Source: Parapedobacter sp037190485
GTDB lineage: Bacteria; Bacteroidota; Bacteroidia; Sphingobacteriales; Sphingobacteriaceae
Direction: 5' to 3'
DNA length: 64,000 nt
Assembly (NCBI GenBank): GCA_037190485.1
Contig: JBBCJB010000004.1
Location: 186,001-250,000 of the forward strand
How positions within the stretch are numbered: the stretch's first letter is position 1; every line of letters starts with the position of its first letter. The translations under genes and the position numbers were made by a program. Under the pieces are notes generated by a model. It was given only the letters and a program-made list of their open reading frames with translations. It made no database searches and had not been told where the DNA came from. Shown here one piece after another: positions 26,935 to 35,868 of the stretch.

Positions 26935-28302
26935 CTACTTCATGGCCGGGGTGTCCAGCCCGCAGCAATCGTCGCCATCAGCCGCGGCCGCCAGCAATCC
27001 CATATCGTAGGGCGTGCGTAGCGGCGCCCGAAATTGCAGCAAGTCGACATCCGCCTTGCAGAAACTGACCAGGCCGTTCCTTTCCACCATGGGCACATTG
27101 GCCATCGAAAGTTGCGCATACACGTCGCCGACGGAGGCTTGGTAACAGACCTTTGCATTGACAAGGGGGCCGTCGGGTATGCAATCCATGTTTTTCACTT
27201 CGAAGCCATGCCAGCGGCTCATGTCGGCGACAAACTCCCGCACCGGCACATTTTCGTATTCCCGCATCATCTGCGTCCATGCCAGGGCTTGCTTTCTCGT
27301 CAGGCAGCCGTGCTCCACTTCGGTGGTGACTTCCCTGCCCTTCGGATCCACGCAACACCGCTTCATGCGTACCGACTCGCCAGCGAAATCCAAATCCTCC
27401 CGTTTGTCGCCCCACCGACTGAACATGGTCAACCTACCCTCCAGCAATACCGCTCGCGTCTGGTAGCGCTCCGCCAATACCGTAAACGTTCCGGATACCA
27501 CCTGGAGCTCCACGTCAGGCGTCCAGAGGATAAGATTGACCGTTGGCTTAGCGCCCTTCTTTCCAGGCGACTCAACCAGGGCTTGCCCCTGTAACCAGAC
27601 GCTTGTGGTGTCCCTCCCCAAGTTCGCCAAGCTGTATCTCAGCACGGATCCGGCATTCAGCCGCAGTTGGGTTCCATCCGGCAGCGCGATGCTGCACTGC
27701 TGGTAGGGATGTGTCGCGATCAGGATAACGGGCATTCCGGCCGTATCCGCCGGCAATCCGTTACCGATGCGCGACAACGACAGCGTCCCGTCAGGCTGCC
27801 GCCGGATTTCCAGGTTCCGTATCGCGCCGATGCGGCCTTGGCTACCGGGCGATACCACCATGCTCGTGGAATCGTCTACATGCACCGTGCAGGCAAACTC
27901 CGATCCCGGTATTTCCCCGTCGGCTGCCCATTGCTGCGCGTGGCAATTGCTGCCCAGCTCCATCGGCTCCGGCGCCGCTGGTGCCCAGCGCCCCACCGAC
28001 CAGATCACCGCCAGCGACATCGCCGCCGCGCCCAACCATGGGGCGATGCGCCTGGTCCTCCGCCGCAGGATTTCGCGGCGTTCCCGCTGCCTCACGCGGG
28101 CAAACGCCGGTCGCCAGTCTACGGATGCGGAAGGCGATTTGGCGCATTCCAATTCGCAGAACGCGTCCACTTCCAAGCGGAACCACGCCTTGGCGCCATA
28201 AAGGCATCTCGCCAGTCGCACTTCCTCCTCCTCCATCTCGGTTAGCTGCCGCTTGGCCGCTTTCCGGATCAGCATTTTCACGTACGTTACGTCATCAATC
28301 AT
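26935..28302 (-). CDS. FecR-like membrane anti-sigma factor, cysteine-rich
   Basis: A 455-residue protein of the FecR family, longer than the usual 300-390. It has a cytoplasmic N-terminus (1-85), a transmembrane helix (about 89-107, LGAAAMSLAVIWSVGRW) and the FecR core near 210-290 (CSIALPDGTQLRLNAGSVLR, VVSGTFTVLAERYQTRAVLL). A DUF4974-like C-terminus (about 345-415) follows. The periplasmic part has at least nine cysteines (CC pairs near 315 and 447), which is unusual for FecR and suggests disulfide control. The start codon overlaps the upstream sigma gene by 8 bp, so the two are translationally coupled. Confidence 0.85.
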   Translation of the reverse strand: MIDDVTYVKMLIRKAAKRQLTEMEEEEVRLARCLYGAKAWFRLEVDAFCELECAKSPSASVDWRPAFARVRQRERREILRRRTRRIAPWLGAAAMSLAVIWSVGRWAPAAPEPMELGSNCHAQQWAADGEIPGSEFACTVHVDDSTSMVVSPGSQGRIGAIRNLEIRRQPDGTLSLSRIGNGLPADTAGMPVILIATHPYQQCSIALPDGTQLRLNAGSVLRYSLANLGRDTTSVWLQGQALVESPGKKGAKPTVNLILWTPDVELQVVSGTFTVLAERYQTRAVLLEGRLTMFSRWGDKREDLDFAGESVRMKRCCVDPKGREVTTEVEHGCLTRKQALAWTQMMREYENVPVREFVADMSRWHGFEVKNMDCIPDGPLVNAKVCYQASVGDVYAQLSMANVPMVERNGLVSFCKADVDLLQFRAPLRTPYDMGLLAAAADGDDCCGLDTPAMK

Positions 28303-28903
28303 CGTCGCGGTCTTTTTTCTTCCTGCTTTTCATTCCGGATGGGTTCTTTACGCCCAGCCACTCCCGGATTTTCTTCAGCCCATCGTGCACCTGAAGGGTC
28401 ACCGTACGCACGGATTTGCCCAGCGCCGTCGCGATTTCCTGGTAATCCATGCCGTCCTGGAATCTCATCCTCACGGCTTTCAGCGTTTCCGTCGGTAGAC
28501 GGCCTATCGCATCCTCGATGGCTTGCAATTTTTCCTGCTTGCTTTCATCTTCCGTTTCCAAACTGTCATCGGTGATGTACTCGTGTTCTTCCAGCGGTTC
28601 GCGTCTCCACCGTACCCCGGTCTTGATGTGGTCCTTGGCGTAATTGCTCATCGCCACGAAGAGCCAATAACGGGGTTTTTCGTACCGCGATACACGTTTC
28701 CGTTTTTTCCAGAGCCAATATAGCACCTCGGCAGCCATCTCTTCCGCATCCTGGTCATCGATATCGCTGAAATTTTCCAGCACGTAATCAATCAAGCACT
28801 TCCAAAACAGCGTGTAGATGTCCCCCCAGGCCTTCTCGGCCTGCCGCGGATCCCCCAGTTTCCTGAAGAGATCGGTGTTGAGGTCATCGGCACTCCGTTT
28901 CAT
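28295..28903 (-). CDS. ECF-type RNA polymerase sigma factor
   Basis: A 202-residue sigma-70-family factor. Region 2 lies at about 45-95 (DQDAEEMAAEVLYWLWKKRK, YWLFVAMSNYAKDHI). Region 4 lies at about 128-182 (IGRLPTETLKAVRMRFQDG, then QEIATALGKSVRTVTLQVHD). A very basic tail (MKSRKKKDRDDD) is unusual. It overlaps the FecR-like gene by 8 bp, the canonical sigma/anti-sigma pair. Its regulon is probably the SusC-SusD-TlpA operon 7-10 kb away or the adjacent AraC/MauE genes, by neighbourhood only. Confidence 0.88.
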   Translation of the reverse strand: MKRSADDLNTDLFRKLGDPRQAEKAWGDIYTLFWKCLIDYVLENFSDIDDQDAEEMAAEVLYWLWKKRKRVSRYEKPRYWLFVAMSNYAKDHIKTGVRWRREPLEEHEYITDDSLETEDESKQEKLQAIEDAIGRLPTETLKAVRMRFQDGMDYQEIATALGKSVRTVTLQVHDGLKKIREWLGVKNPSGMKSRKKKDRDDD

Positions 28904-29040
28904 GTAAAATTATTCCATTAACAATCAATTAGTTAAAAAATAAATCCAATCAGCGATAGTATAAATCGCTTTCCCAAACCAGTTAAGGGTATAGACGGCA
29001 ATGGAAAAGTCGGAAAATTAACGGCGAGTTAATTATAAAA

Positions 29041-29071
29041 CAAAGGTACTAACTGGGATAGACAAAAACAA
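29041..29071 (-). promoter_or_regulatory. Bacteroidota-type promoter for the sigma/anti-sigma operon
   Basis: On the minus strand TTG, exactly 20 bases, then TACCTTTGT: a full match to the TAnnTTTG -7 element with the usual spacing. It lies about 138 bp before the sigma gene start, within the AT-rich 266-bp divergent region (28904-29169). It would give a leader of about 130 nt. Confidence 0.6.
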
Positions 29072-29169
29072 GGAAAAATAAATATAAAATATTAATAAAC
29101 AAACAGTTGCAAAAAAAGCGATAGCAAAATGCTTTTGCCCTAACGGAAACCAACTAAAACAAACCGATT

Positions 29170-30252
29170 ATGCTTGTACTTTTACACGAACTGGAATTTG
29201 CCGTCGACCTCCATGGAACCGACGGCTATGATGACGCCTACATCGCGGGGCTGTGCCTTCAATTGATCACGGCCATTCCCCGGGAATTCCGCCAATACCC
29301 CGATCAGGAAATCGCGAAAGCCGATTTCCTCCGTTACCACCGGGCTTTGGTGGGGCTGTGCAATCGGGTCTACCGGAGCTTCTCCGAAATCGTCCGCACC
29401 GCTATACGGGATCTGCTCGTGCGCCACGAGAAACTCTACCACGACCTCATCGATCCGCAACAACCCCTCCCTTGCGCCTACATGGAGGGGCTGAAAGCGG
29501 AAATCTATGCCGACTTGCCCCAACTTGCCGCCCAGCTGGCACAAAAATGCGTACCCCAGGAATACGTAACCGAGCTCCGGCACGCTGCGGACTCCCTGTT
29601 CACGGCCGCCAAGCGCCCGGTGCTGACCTATCACTACCGTACCTACCTCCCGGATTTCTTCGGCATGCTCGGCCAACTGGCCAACGACGCGCGCGACAAG
29701 AAATGGCCTGAACGTTTCGTGGAATCGCTGGTCAATTACAACTTCAACTACATGGGCTTTTTCAACCGGTGGCGCGAGCGCCGCGAAGCGGAATTCCAGG
29801 CGGCCCGCAACGCAGGTAACGTGCAGGCGTTGCTCTCCGGTTGGCACGATGTCCTGCAACATTACACGCCCGTTCCTGGCCTGGCCTTCATCCCCGGCCA
29901 GGCGAGCCTCTTGGAACACATGACCGTGTTCCTATGCGCCAAGGCCGCCAGCCTCCTGGACTGGAAAGACGGGCAATCGGTGGCGGCCGCACCCGTGCTG
30001 AAAACCACGCACAACAGCAAGATACAGTCGCTTGATTTCCGTTACCGGTACAAACAGGGGCTCTACCCGTACAGGAACATGGAAGAAGCGGCGAAGGACT
30101 ATTCCGCTACGCACCTTTCCAAGACCGGCAGGCACATCAGCCCCCATACGCTCCAACGTTCGGATACCTTGGAGATGGAAGACGCCGTACACATCTATTT
30201 GCAGCAGCTGACCAAGATGATCGAGGAGATACGCAGCGATTTCAAGCTGTAA
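29170..30252 (+). CDS. Conserved protein of unknown function, largely helical
   Basis: A 360-residue soluble protein without signal peptide or membrane helix. It is rich in amphipathic helices with many aromatic and basic residues (FNYMGFFNRWRERREAEF, HNSKIQSLDFRYRYKQGLYP). The C-terminal 70 residues (DYSATHLSKTGRHISPHTLQ and the following helix) look most constrained. I recognise no named domain. It is divergent from the sigma/FecR pair and upstream of an AraC regulator on the same strand. It may act with that regulator, but nothing shows how. Confidence 0.7.
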   Translation: MLVLLHELEFAVDLHGTDGYDDAYIAGLCLQLITAIPREFRQYPDQEIAKADFLRYHRALVGLCNRVYRSFSEIVRTAIRDLLVRHEKLYHDLIDPQQPLPCAYMEGLKAEIYADLPQLAAQLAQKCVPQEYVTELRHAADSLFTAAKRPVLTYHYRTYLPDFFGMLGQLANDARDKKWPERFVESLVNYNFNYMGFFNRWRERREAEFQAARNAGNVQALLSGWHDVLQHYTPVPGLAFIPGQASLLEHMTVFLCAKAASLLDWKDGQSVAAAPVLKTTHNSKIQSLDFRYRYKQGLYPYRNMEEAAKDYSATHLSKTGRHISPHTLQRSDTLEMEDAVHIYLQQLTKMIEEIRSDFKL

Positions 30253-30528
30253 GCGCGGTTTCCGGAAAAAACCTAGGGGTCACCCCTTTCCACCCCCCCG
30301 GTTTTCGCGTCGCACCTCCGCGGCGAAAGCGGCCTGGCGGCGATTCGTGGCTTGATTTCTCCGCGCAGGCGATGCGATTCAGCCGCCTTGCCAAACCTCG
30401 TGATTCCCCCCTTAAGCCACCTACACACCCACTCAACAGCGCCAAAAAGCGACCTACCCCCCAACTTTCGCACCCCCCTCGGCGGAATGGAAGCACCGTA
30501 TCCTTGTGGAAATCAAAGGAAAAAGGAT

Positions 30529-31509
30529 ATGGAAACGACATTCAAACTCCGATTCATCGAAAACCCGTTAAGGGGATTCGAACGGGTGGAAGCCCCGATC
30601 AAGCACAGCGGCTACCGCATCCCGAAAGCCGAGCGCGCGCAACTGGAAAACCTGGACGCCGGGCTTTACCGGCAGGCCGTGAAGGGTTGGCAATTCACCA
30701 TGCACCTGTATACGGCAGACGTCGTGCGCGGCCAGACGCTCTCCATCGACCTCGACCAGCCGCAGGTGCTTTTCATCTTCCAGCTCAATGGCCGGTTGAA
30801 CCGGCTGCTGCACGGCGGGGCGCCGTTCGGCCTGGAAAAAGGGGAATACTGCGGGTGCTACCTGCCCAAGGGCGAGCACATGCTCAACCTCGGGCCCGGC
30901 CTGCACGAAACGCTGGTATTCGGCTTCCCTTACGGCTGCCTCGTCTGGCTGGCGGGCCTCCATCCCGCCTTGGCGCCACTGGTCGCGGCCTGGAAGGCCA
31001 ATTCGACTCGTTCGCTCTGCCTGCTCAAAGCAAACATCCGCCAGGATGAACGCCGCACCATCGCCCGGGCCACCAATTGCCACAAACCGACCGGCGAGCT
31101 CGACGGCGCGCTGAAGATGTGCCTGTCCCGGCTGCTGGGCTTTTACCAACTGCAGCTGGCGCAGCAGGCGCCCCACGAGGATGCGGCAGTGGACATGCTG
31201 CCCGAGGTGCAGCATCACCTGGAAACCCATTTTGCCGATGCGCGGGCCGTAACGCTCTCCGCAGTGGCCGAACGCTTCGGGCTGACCGCATCGACGCTTC
31301 GGAAGAAATACGTCGCGCGCTATGGACTCACCATGGCCGCGGCGGTGACCGCGTTACGTATCAAAGCAGCCCAGCGCTTGTTGCACGATACGGAACTGAC
31401 GCTGGAGGCGATCGCTGAGCAAGCTGGCTTCGAATACGCCCAAAGCCTCTGCCGTGCGTTCAAACTCTTTACGGGGGTCACTCCCGCGGATTACCGCGCA
31501 CAGCATTAA
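30529..31509 (+). CDS. AraC-family transcriptional regulator
   Basis: A 326-residue regulator. The ATG at 30529 is chosen because a purine-rich AAAGGAAAAAGG lies just upstream; an earlier in-frame start would add low-complexity sequence. An N-terminal ligand/dimer domain (about 1-200) has beta-strand character (GQTLSIDLDQPQVLFIFQLN). The C-terminal AraC double helix-turn-helix (about 225-325) has LSAVAERFGLTASTLRKKY and LEAIAEQAGFEYAQSLCRAF, ending FTGVTPADYRAQ. It precedes the MauE-like gene and is a candidate local regulator. The effector is unknown. Confidence 0.9.
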   Translation: METTFKLRFIENPLRGFERVEAPIKHSGYRIPKAERAQLENLDAGLYRQAVKGWQFTMHLYTADVVRGQTLSIDLDQPQVLFIFQLNGRLNRLLHGGAPFGLEKGEYCGCYLPKGEHMLNLGPGLHETLVFGFPYGCLVWLAGLHPALAPLVAAWKANSTRSLCLLKANIRQDERRTIARATNCHKPTGELDGALKMCLSRLLGFYQLQLAQQAPHEDAAVDMLPEVQHHLETHFADARAVTLSAVAERFGLTASTLRKKYVARYGLTMAAAVTALRIKAAQRLLHDTELTLEAIAEQAGFEYAQSLCRAFKLFTGVTPADYRAQH

Positions 31510-31616
31510 CCGAAATGGCCAAGTACCGGAAAAAAAGCTTGGCCTCCGGACATTTCGGTTAACCACATCGGGGCTTTTTCGCCATTCCTTTGTGAGTGTA
31601 AGGTCGAGGATAATGA

Positions 31617-32060
31617 ATGAGAGCAATTAAGATGAACGATAAAGACAATAAAGTAAGAACGATGGAAACGAAACACAACATAAGGAACTATAGCGGCGGG
31701 GAAAAAGGCACCGTGAAAATCGATAGCCTACCCACCTTGGAAATCGAAAGGGCCTGGGTAAACACGGATTACTTTTGTGATATGAAAACGAGCAAAGATA
31801 AAATACGATATGGTTTGATGGGGAGCATCGCTTCCGGTAGCCCCTTTCCCGGGGCTATGAAGCCCTTGGATGCTAAGGCAGGGTACCCCTTAGACTTTTA
31901 TGCCCTGCCCGTGCACAAACCCTGCGATGCTGGTAACGTGGCTCGGGGAATCCAAGGGAACGGGACGCTTGGCGCCGCGATAGTGCGCCTTACGGATGGC
32001 TACCACCGGCCGGTTGGGCGGGGCCGGTCGGTGGGTTCGCCATCCGTTCTTAACGCTTGA
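31617..32060 (+). CDS. Doubtful small protein or structured leader of the MauE-like gene
   Basis: A 147-codon open frame. Only the first 70 or so residues (from METKHNIRNYSGGEKGTVKI) look protein-like. The rest covers DNA with strong inverted repeats: TAGCCCC/GGGGCTA at 31838-31857 and the long hairpin at 31993-32046. Either a short polypeptide is made from the first half, or the region is an untranslated leader to the membrane-protein gene at 32083. No homologue is recognised. Confidence 0.3.
   Translation: MRAIKMNDKDNKVRTMETKHNIRNYSGGEKGTVKIDSLPTLEIERAWVNTDYFCDMKTSKDKIRYGLMGSIASGSPFPGAMKPLDAKAGYPLDFYALPVHKPCDAGNVARGIQGNGTLGAAIVRLTDGYHRPVGRGRSVGSPSVLNA
31993..32046 (+). promoter_or_regulatory. 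Long imperfect hairpin just upstream of the MauE-like gene
   Basis: CGGATGGC (31993) and CCACCGGCC (32003) pair with GGCCGG, GGTGG and GCCATCCG (to 32046) around a G-rich loop. The hairpin ends 36 bp before the ATG at 32083. It lacks a T-run, so it is more likely an attenuator, RNA-stability element or binding site than a terminator. Confidence 0.4.
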
Positions 32061-32082
32061 TACCAACGAAAAAAGATACGAC

Positions 32083-32898
32083 ATGGCAACGACAGTAAAC
32101 GATAGTACACGGATGAATCGGGTGTCGATACGCAGGGAACTCGCTTTGCGGCTCCTCACCTATCCACTGACCATCCTGTTCGCGATGGCCGCAGGCACCA
32201 AGGTGATGAAGTACGCCACCTACCGGTCGTACCTGCATAGCTCCGGGCTGATGGGTGAAGGCACGGCCCTTTGGGTGAGTATCGGGTTGCCGTTACTGGA
32301 ACTCGCCGTCGCCGCCTTGCTTCCCTGGCCGAAGACCCGGCGCGTGGGACTGGTGCTGTCCATCACCCTGCTGCCATTTTACCAATACTATATCCATTAC
32401 ACCATCAACAAGGCGGCATTCTTGCCCTGCGGCTGCCTGGGCGCGCTGCCCATCACGTGGGAGCAGCATTACATACTGAACATAACAGTGCTCGCGGTGG
32501 CCTTAGTGGCCCTGCAGCTCACGAGGAAATCCCGCCCTGGCGGGATGGTGCAAGTCGGTCCGGCACCTGATCCAGAGGGCCAATATGGTTCAATCCCTAA
32601 TTTTTACAAGCGTATGCTTAGTTTATTTAGGAAAATCCTGCCGGCACTGGCCGTAGTGGCCGGGCTGGCAGGTGCGTTCGGGTTCAGCGCGAAATTAGAC
32701 CCCTGTGCAACAGTTGGTACGCCCGGCTATTCCGAGATTCCTGCCGGCGGGATACCAAACCCCGCCGCTCCAGAATACCTCGGGGAGCAAGGCGTCAACT
32801 TTGGTTGCGCGACGGATACGGATCTCCTGCCGTGTTTCTATCATTATGAGAACAATGAATGGAAGCGCTGCGAAGGTGACGCCTATCCGCTCAACTGA
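32083..32898 (+). CDS. MauE/DoxX-like redox membrane protein fused to a DUF6520-like C-terminal segment
   Basis: A 271-residue protein. Residues of about 20-150 form four membrane helices with the motif PCGCLG (near 117-122), as in MauE/DoxX-type proteins that handle thiol or quinone redox. From about residue 178 a second signal-like stretch begins (LFRKILPALAVVAGLAGAFG). It is followed by a small cysteine-containing domain (PCATVGTP, NFGCATDTDLLPCFYH). That tail resembles a free-standing DUF6520 precursor, whose own ATG would be at 32614. No stop separates the two, so the gene may be a fusion or two genes joined by loss of a stop. A start at 32083 gives a normal MauE N-terminus. Confidence 0.7.
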   Translation: MATTVNDSTRMNRVSIRRELALRLLTYPLTILFAMAAGTKVMKYATYRSYLHSSGLMGEGTALWVSIGLPLLELAVAALLPWPKTRRVGLVLSITLLPFYQYYIHYTINKAAFLPCGCLGALPITWEQHYILNITVLAVALVALQLTRKSRPGGMVQVGPAPDPEGQYGSIPNFYKRMLSLFRKILPALAVVAGLAGAFGFSAKLDPCATVGTPGYSEIPAGGIPNPAAPEYLGEQGVNFGCATDTDLLPCFYHYENNEWKRCEGDAYPLN

Positions 32899-32948
32899 GC
32901 ATATCGTACCGTATGGATGTGAGATTCCATACCGCATATGCAAGGTTT

Positions 32949-32981
32949 AAAGGGCGGGAGCCGATCTGGCTCCCCCCTTTA
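32949..32981. terminator. Bidirectional terminator between convergent genes
   Basis: AAAGGGCGGGAGCC and GGCTCCCCCCTTT form a strong stem around GATCT, with A-rich and T-rich flanks usable on both strands. It lies between the MauE-like gene (plus) and the TlpA-like gene (minus). A second weaker hairpin (GTATGGA/TCCATAC, about 32910-32932) lies just before it. Confidence 0.7.
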
Positions 32982-32986
32982 TCCAA

Positions 32987-34495
32987 TCAATCTAGCTGTG
33001 ACATGATGGCCGCCTTCAGCCCTTCGATTGTCCTCAATTCGCTACCGGATCCCACCACCCGCCGCTCACGGTCGATAAGAACAGGGTAGGGATACGCGAG
33101 TACGTTGAAGTGCTTAACGAGCGGATGCGCTGTACCCAATGATCCGGTGTAAAGGTTAACCGTCCTGGAGTCCAGGAAATCCTCTTCCATGAACTTCAGG
33201 AATGTTGCCTTCGAATCCGTGCTGATCGATATGAACACGACCCTGTCATCATCGCCCATCCCGGCCACCACCGGTTTTACCACCTTTTGGTAATAAACCC
33301 GGCAAGGCAAACATGCCGCGTACCAGAAATCGATGAAAACGACTTTGCCTGCATAGCATGAAAGCGGAACACGCTCACCGTTACGGTCGTAAAGATCGAA
33401 ACCAGGACCTTCCGGCAACACACCTTCAATCGCAAGCAACGGTAGTAGCGTACGGCAAAACGGATCCCCGACCAAGGGTGCCGTCCGGGCTGCGAACGCG
33501 GCTATACCCGTGCCCTGCCCGACATTGTAAAACAGGAAGGATGCCAGCAACCGGTCCCGGAGTCTTTGACTCCCTCCCATGTCGACGATTGCCTGGAAAC
33601 GCTCCGCCAATCCCGGCATCCGGCGGTTTTCGGCCCAATGGTCCATGGCCAGCCTTTCCAACAGGTAATCGATGTACCACGGTGCCGCGTGATCCGCCTG
33701 GTAGAGTTCCCCGCGTATGGCCCGGTAACGTTCGGTCAGGAACGCCGTGAAATGTTCCGGGTATCTTTCGTATGCGGAAAGCGGCTTGGAGAACAACCCC
33801 AGGTAATCGCGCTCCACTTCGGCCATGAAATTCGCTTCAAGGATTCCCAGTACCCCTGCCTCCAGTCCATCCCTGAACTTCCCGAGCACCCGTCCGCCGG
33901 CCGATCTCACCGCCCGGTAGATCGATTCGTGCCTGAAGAAACGATCCGTCGCGTCCGCGGCGGATACGGACGCTTCCATCAGGGGCACCACCCGCGAGGC
34001 ATTGACGCTGTCCAGTTGCCAACGGCAGCGGTATTTCAAGCTCCCGGCCCCCGAGAACCGGCAATCCTTGTGCCCCCATCCCTTCGGGTCGCCAGCCTTG
34101 GCGACCGTGCCATCGATGGCCTTGCCCGCGCCCGATCGCAGATCGATACGGACGTCGTCCCCTGCCTGCAAAAGATACCTCTTTATGAACGGATCCGGCA
34201 TCACTCCCCGGCGGAACCCCTCGGCCATACCGATGGAGAACCACGCCATGTCCCCCATGCTATCGATCGCGAACTCGAACCGACCGTTGCCGCCGGTGCT
34301 CCTGATTACCCTGTACGGCATGTTCCAACGGAGTTTGAATGTAAGGAGATCGTCCCAGATCACCATCACCATGGTGTCCTTCCCCGGGATGCCCGGCGCG
34401 AAAACGGTAAGCCTCGCACCGGGGGATTTTCCGAACGCCAGCGCGGCGAACAGGAACCCGACCGCCAAAACACCTGCTTTTTTCGTGTTTTCCAT
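32987..34495 (-). CDS. Secreted TlpA/ResA-like thioredoxin-fold protein
   Basis: A 502-residue protein with N-terminal signal/anchor (about 6-23, AGVLAVGFLFAALAFG) and a long extracytoplasmic region. The C-terminal TlpA/redoxin domain (about 364-500) has the active site WYAACLPC with Cys395 and Cys398, and a cis-Pro region (YPYPVLID). The ATG at 34495 is preferred to a GTG at 34516: it has GGGGATAGGGG just upstream and gives a clean signal. The gene lies 17 bp after the SusD stop, in the common SusC-SusD-TlpA operon layout. It probably reduces or isomerises disulfides of the co-exported system in the periplasm. Confidence 0.88.
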   Translation of the reverse strand: MENTKKAGVLAVGFLFAALAFGKSPGARLTVFAPGIPGKDTMVMVIWDDLLTFKLRWNMPYRVIRSTGGNGRFEFAIDSMGDMAWFSIGMAEGFRRGVMPDPFIKRYLLQAGDDVRIDLRSGAGKAIDGTVAKAGDPKGWGHKDCRFSGAGSLKYRCRWQLDSVNASRVVPLMEASVSAADATDRFFRHESIYRAVRSAGGRVLGKFRDGLEAGVLGILEANFMAEVERDYLGLFSKPLSAYERYPEHFTAFLTERYRAIRGELYQADHAAPWYIDYLLERLAMDHWAENRRMPGLAERFQAIVDMGGSQRLRDRLLASFLFYNVGQGTGIAAFAARTAPLVGDPFCRTLLPLLAIEGVLPEGPGFDLYDRNGERVPLSCYAGKVVFIDFWYAACLPCRVYYQKVVKPVVAGMGDDDRVVFISISTDSKATFLKFMEEDFLDSRTVNLYTGSLGTAHPLVKHFNVLAYPYPVLIDRERRVVGSGSELRTIEGLKAAIMSQLD

Positions 34496-34512
34496 GTCCC
34501 CTATCCCCTTCG

Positions 34513-35868
34513 TCACCTGTTAATGCCCTCCGTTGGGGGGATCGGCATTATCCAACCCCGGTCGCCCGGCCGCAGCACGAAGGTCTCCTCTCCCAATACC
34601 CGGGTCAGGGCACGCCCTTCGCCGGTCCCGTTGAACCTGCGCAGGTCCCCCCAACGGAGCCCCCTGAAGGCCAACTCCTTCCTCCGTTCAATCAGCACGG
34701 CCCGCAGCGCTTCCTCGCCGTCGGAAAATCCGACCTCTTCGAACGACTCCGGGGCGTACCGGTGCATCAGGAGCCTGTTGAGGTGGCGCGCCGCGCCGCC
34801 GGCATCACCTTCCCTGGCCAGGCACTCGGCCACGCCGAGCATCGCCTCCTCCGTACTCAGCCCCGTAAAATAGGGATAGGCCGTCGAAACGAAATAGTTC
34901 GGCCCCCGGAACGGCTTCCCATTCGAATTGGCGCGGTACAGGAGGGTTTTCCTTAAATCCCCTTCCCCGTATAGACCGTAGAGCACGGGTGAAACGAGCA
35001 CGTTGGTGCTATTGTAGACAAAGAGGTTGTTGATACCGGAATTGATGAAACTCAGGTAAATGGTACCGTGGTGGATGCCCCGGGAATTGACGGTGACGTC
35101 ATTGTAGTCCACCAAGGCGTCATGGAGCCCCAGTGTCGCCAGTCCCCAGGATTTCGCTTCCGCGAAATCGCCCATGCCGAGGTACACCCTGCATAGCAAT
35201 GCCGCCGCCGCCGCTGCCGTCGGCCGGAACGGATCGCGGTGCGCGGGGAGCATCCCGAAACCGGCCCGCAGGTCCGCGACGATCCGCTCGTAGACGCCTG
35301 TCGCGTCCATTTCCCATCCACGCGCGTAGACATCCGATGACATGGGGACTGGGATCGCGTCATCCTGGCCGGGAACGTCACCGTATGCCCCGCTGAATAA
35401 TCCGGCCAGCTGGAACAGCGCATACCCCCGCTGGAAAAGCGCCTCCCCCTTCAATCTTGATGCCTTATGCGGTTCGATACCGGAAAGCGCCGCTGCGGAG
35501 AGCCCTTCCAGCACGACATTGGCGTAGAGGATCTTGGTGTAATTCCTGGCCCAGTCGTCGATGCCCGTAGTCGCGCCGTAGGGATCCGTCGACCATGTAT
35601 GCGCGTTCCGGATGATTTCCGGCCTGCCCTGCCAATAGTCGCGCTCCAGGTAATAGTCATCCGCGAGCAACTCGGGCATTTCGTAGGTGTAATGGAATAA
35701 CTGGTTGTTCAGCAACCGCTCGTAGTCGTCCAGCGAAGCCGGCACCACCAATTCCGAACGCGGCTTTTCATCCAGGAAGCCCTTTGTGCATGCCGTCATG
35801 GCCGGCAGCGATATCGCGGCCGTCAACGCGGACAGGCCCAATCGAATGTGTTTTATCATCGCTTTCAT
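34513..35868 (-). CDS. SusD/RagB-family outer-membrane lipoprotein
   Basis: A 451-residue lipoprotein. The signal ends SLPAMTAC with the acylated cysteine near residue 27, then TKGFLDEKPRSELVVPASLD, typical of RagB/SusD. Residues of about 100-260 form the TPR-like helices. The C-terminus (ERRKELAFRGLRWGDLRRFN, WIMPIPPTEGINR) is the standard SusD ending. It overlaps the SusC gene by 4 bp (translational coupling) and precedes the TlpA gene. Ligand unknown. Confidence 0.93.
   Translation of the reverse strand: MKAMIKHIRLGLSALTAAISLPAMTACTKGFLDEKPRSELVVPASLDDYERLLNNQLFHYTYEMPELLADDYYLERDYWQGRPEIIRNAHTWSTDPYGATTGIDDWARNYTKILYANVVLEGLSAAALSGIEPHKASRLKGEALFQRGYALFQLAGLFSGAYGDVPGQDDAIPVPMSSDVYARGWEMDATGVYERIVADLRAGFGMLPAHRDPFRPTAAAAAALLCRVYLGMGDFAEAKSWGLATLGLHDALVDYNDVTVNSRGIHHGTIYLSFINSGINNLFVYNSTNVLVSPVLYGLYGEGDLRKTLLYRANSNGKPFRGPNYFVSTAYPYFTGLSTEEAMLGVAECLAREGDAGGAARHLNRLLMHRYAPESFEEVGFSDGEEALRAVLIERRKELAFRGLRWGDLRRFNGTGEGRALTRVLGEETFVLRPGDRGWIMPIPPTEGINR

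Noticed and set aside
33566..34873. 435-codon plus-strand frame opposite the TlpA and SusD genes
   Set aside because: Spans the boundary of two real genes antisense; no recognisable domain or ribosome-binding site.
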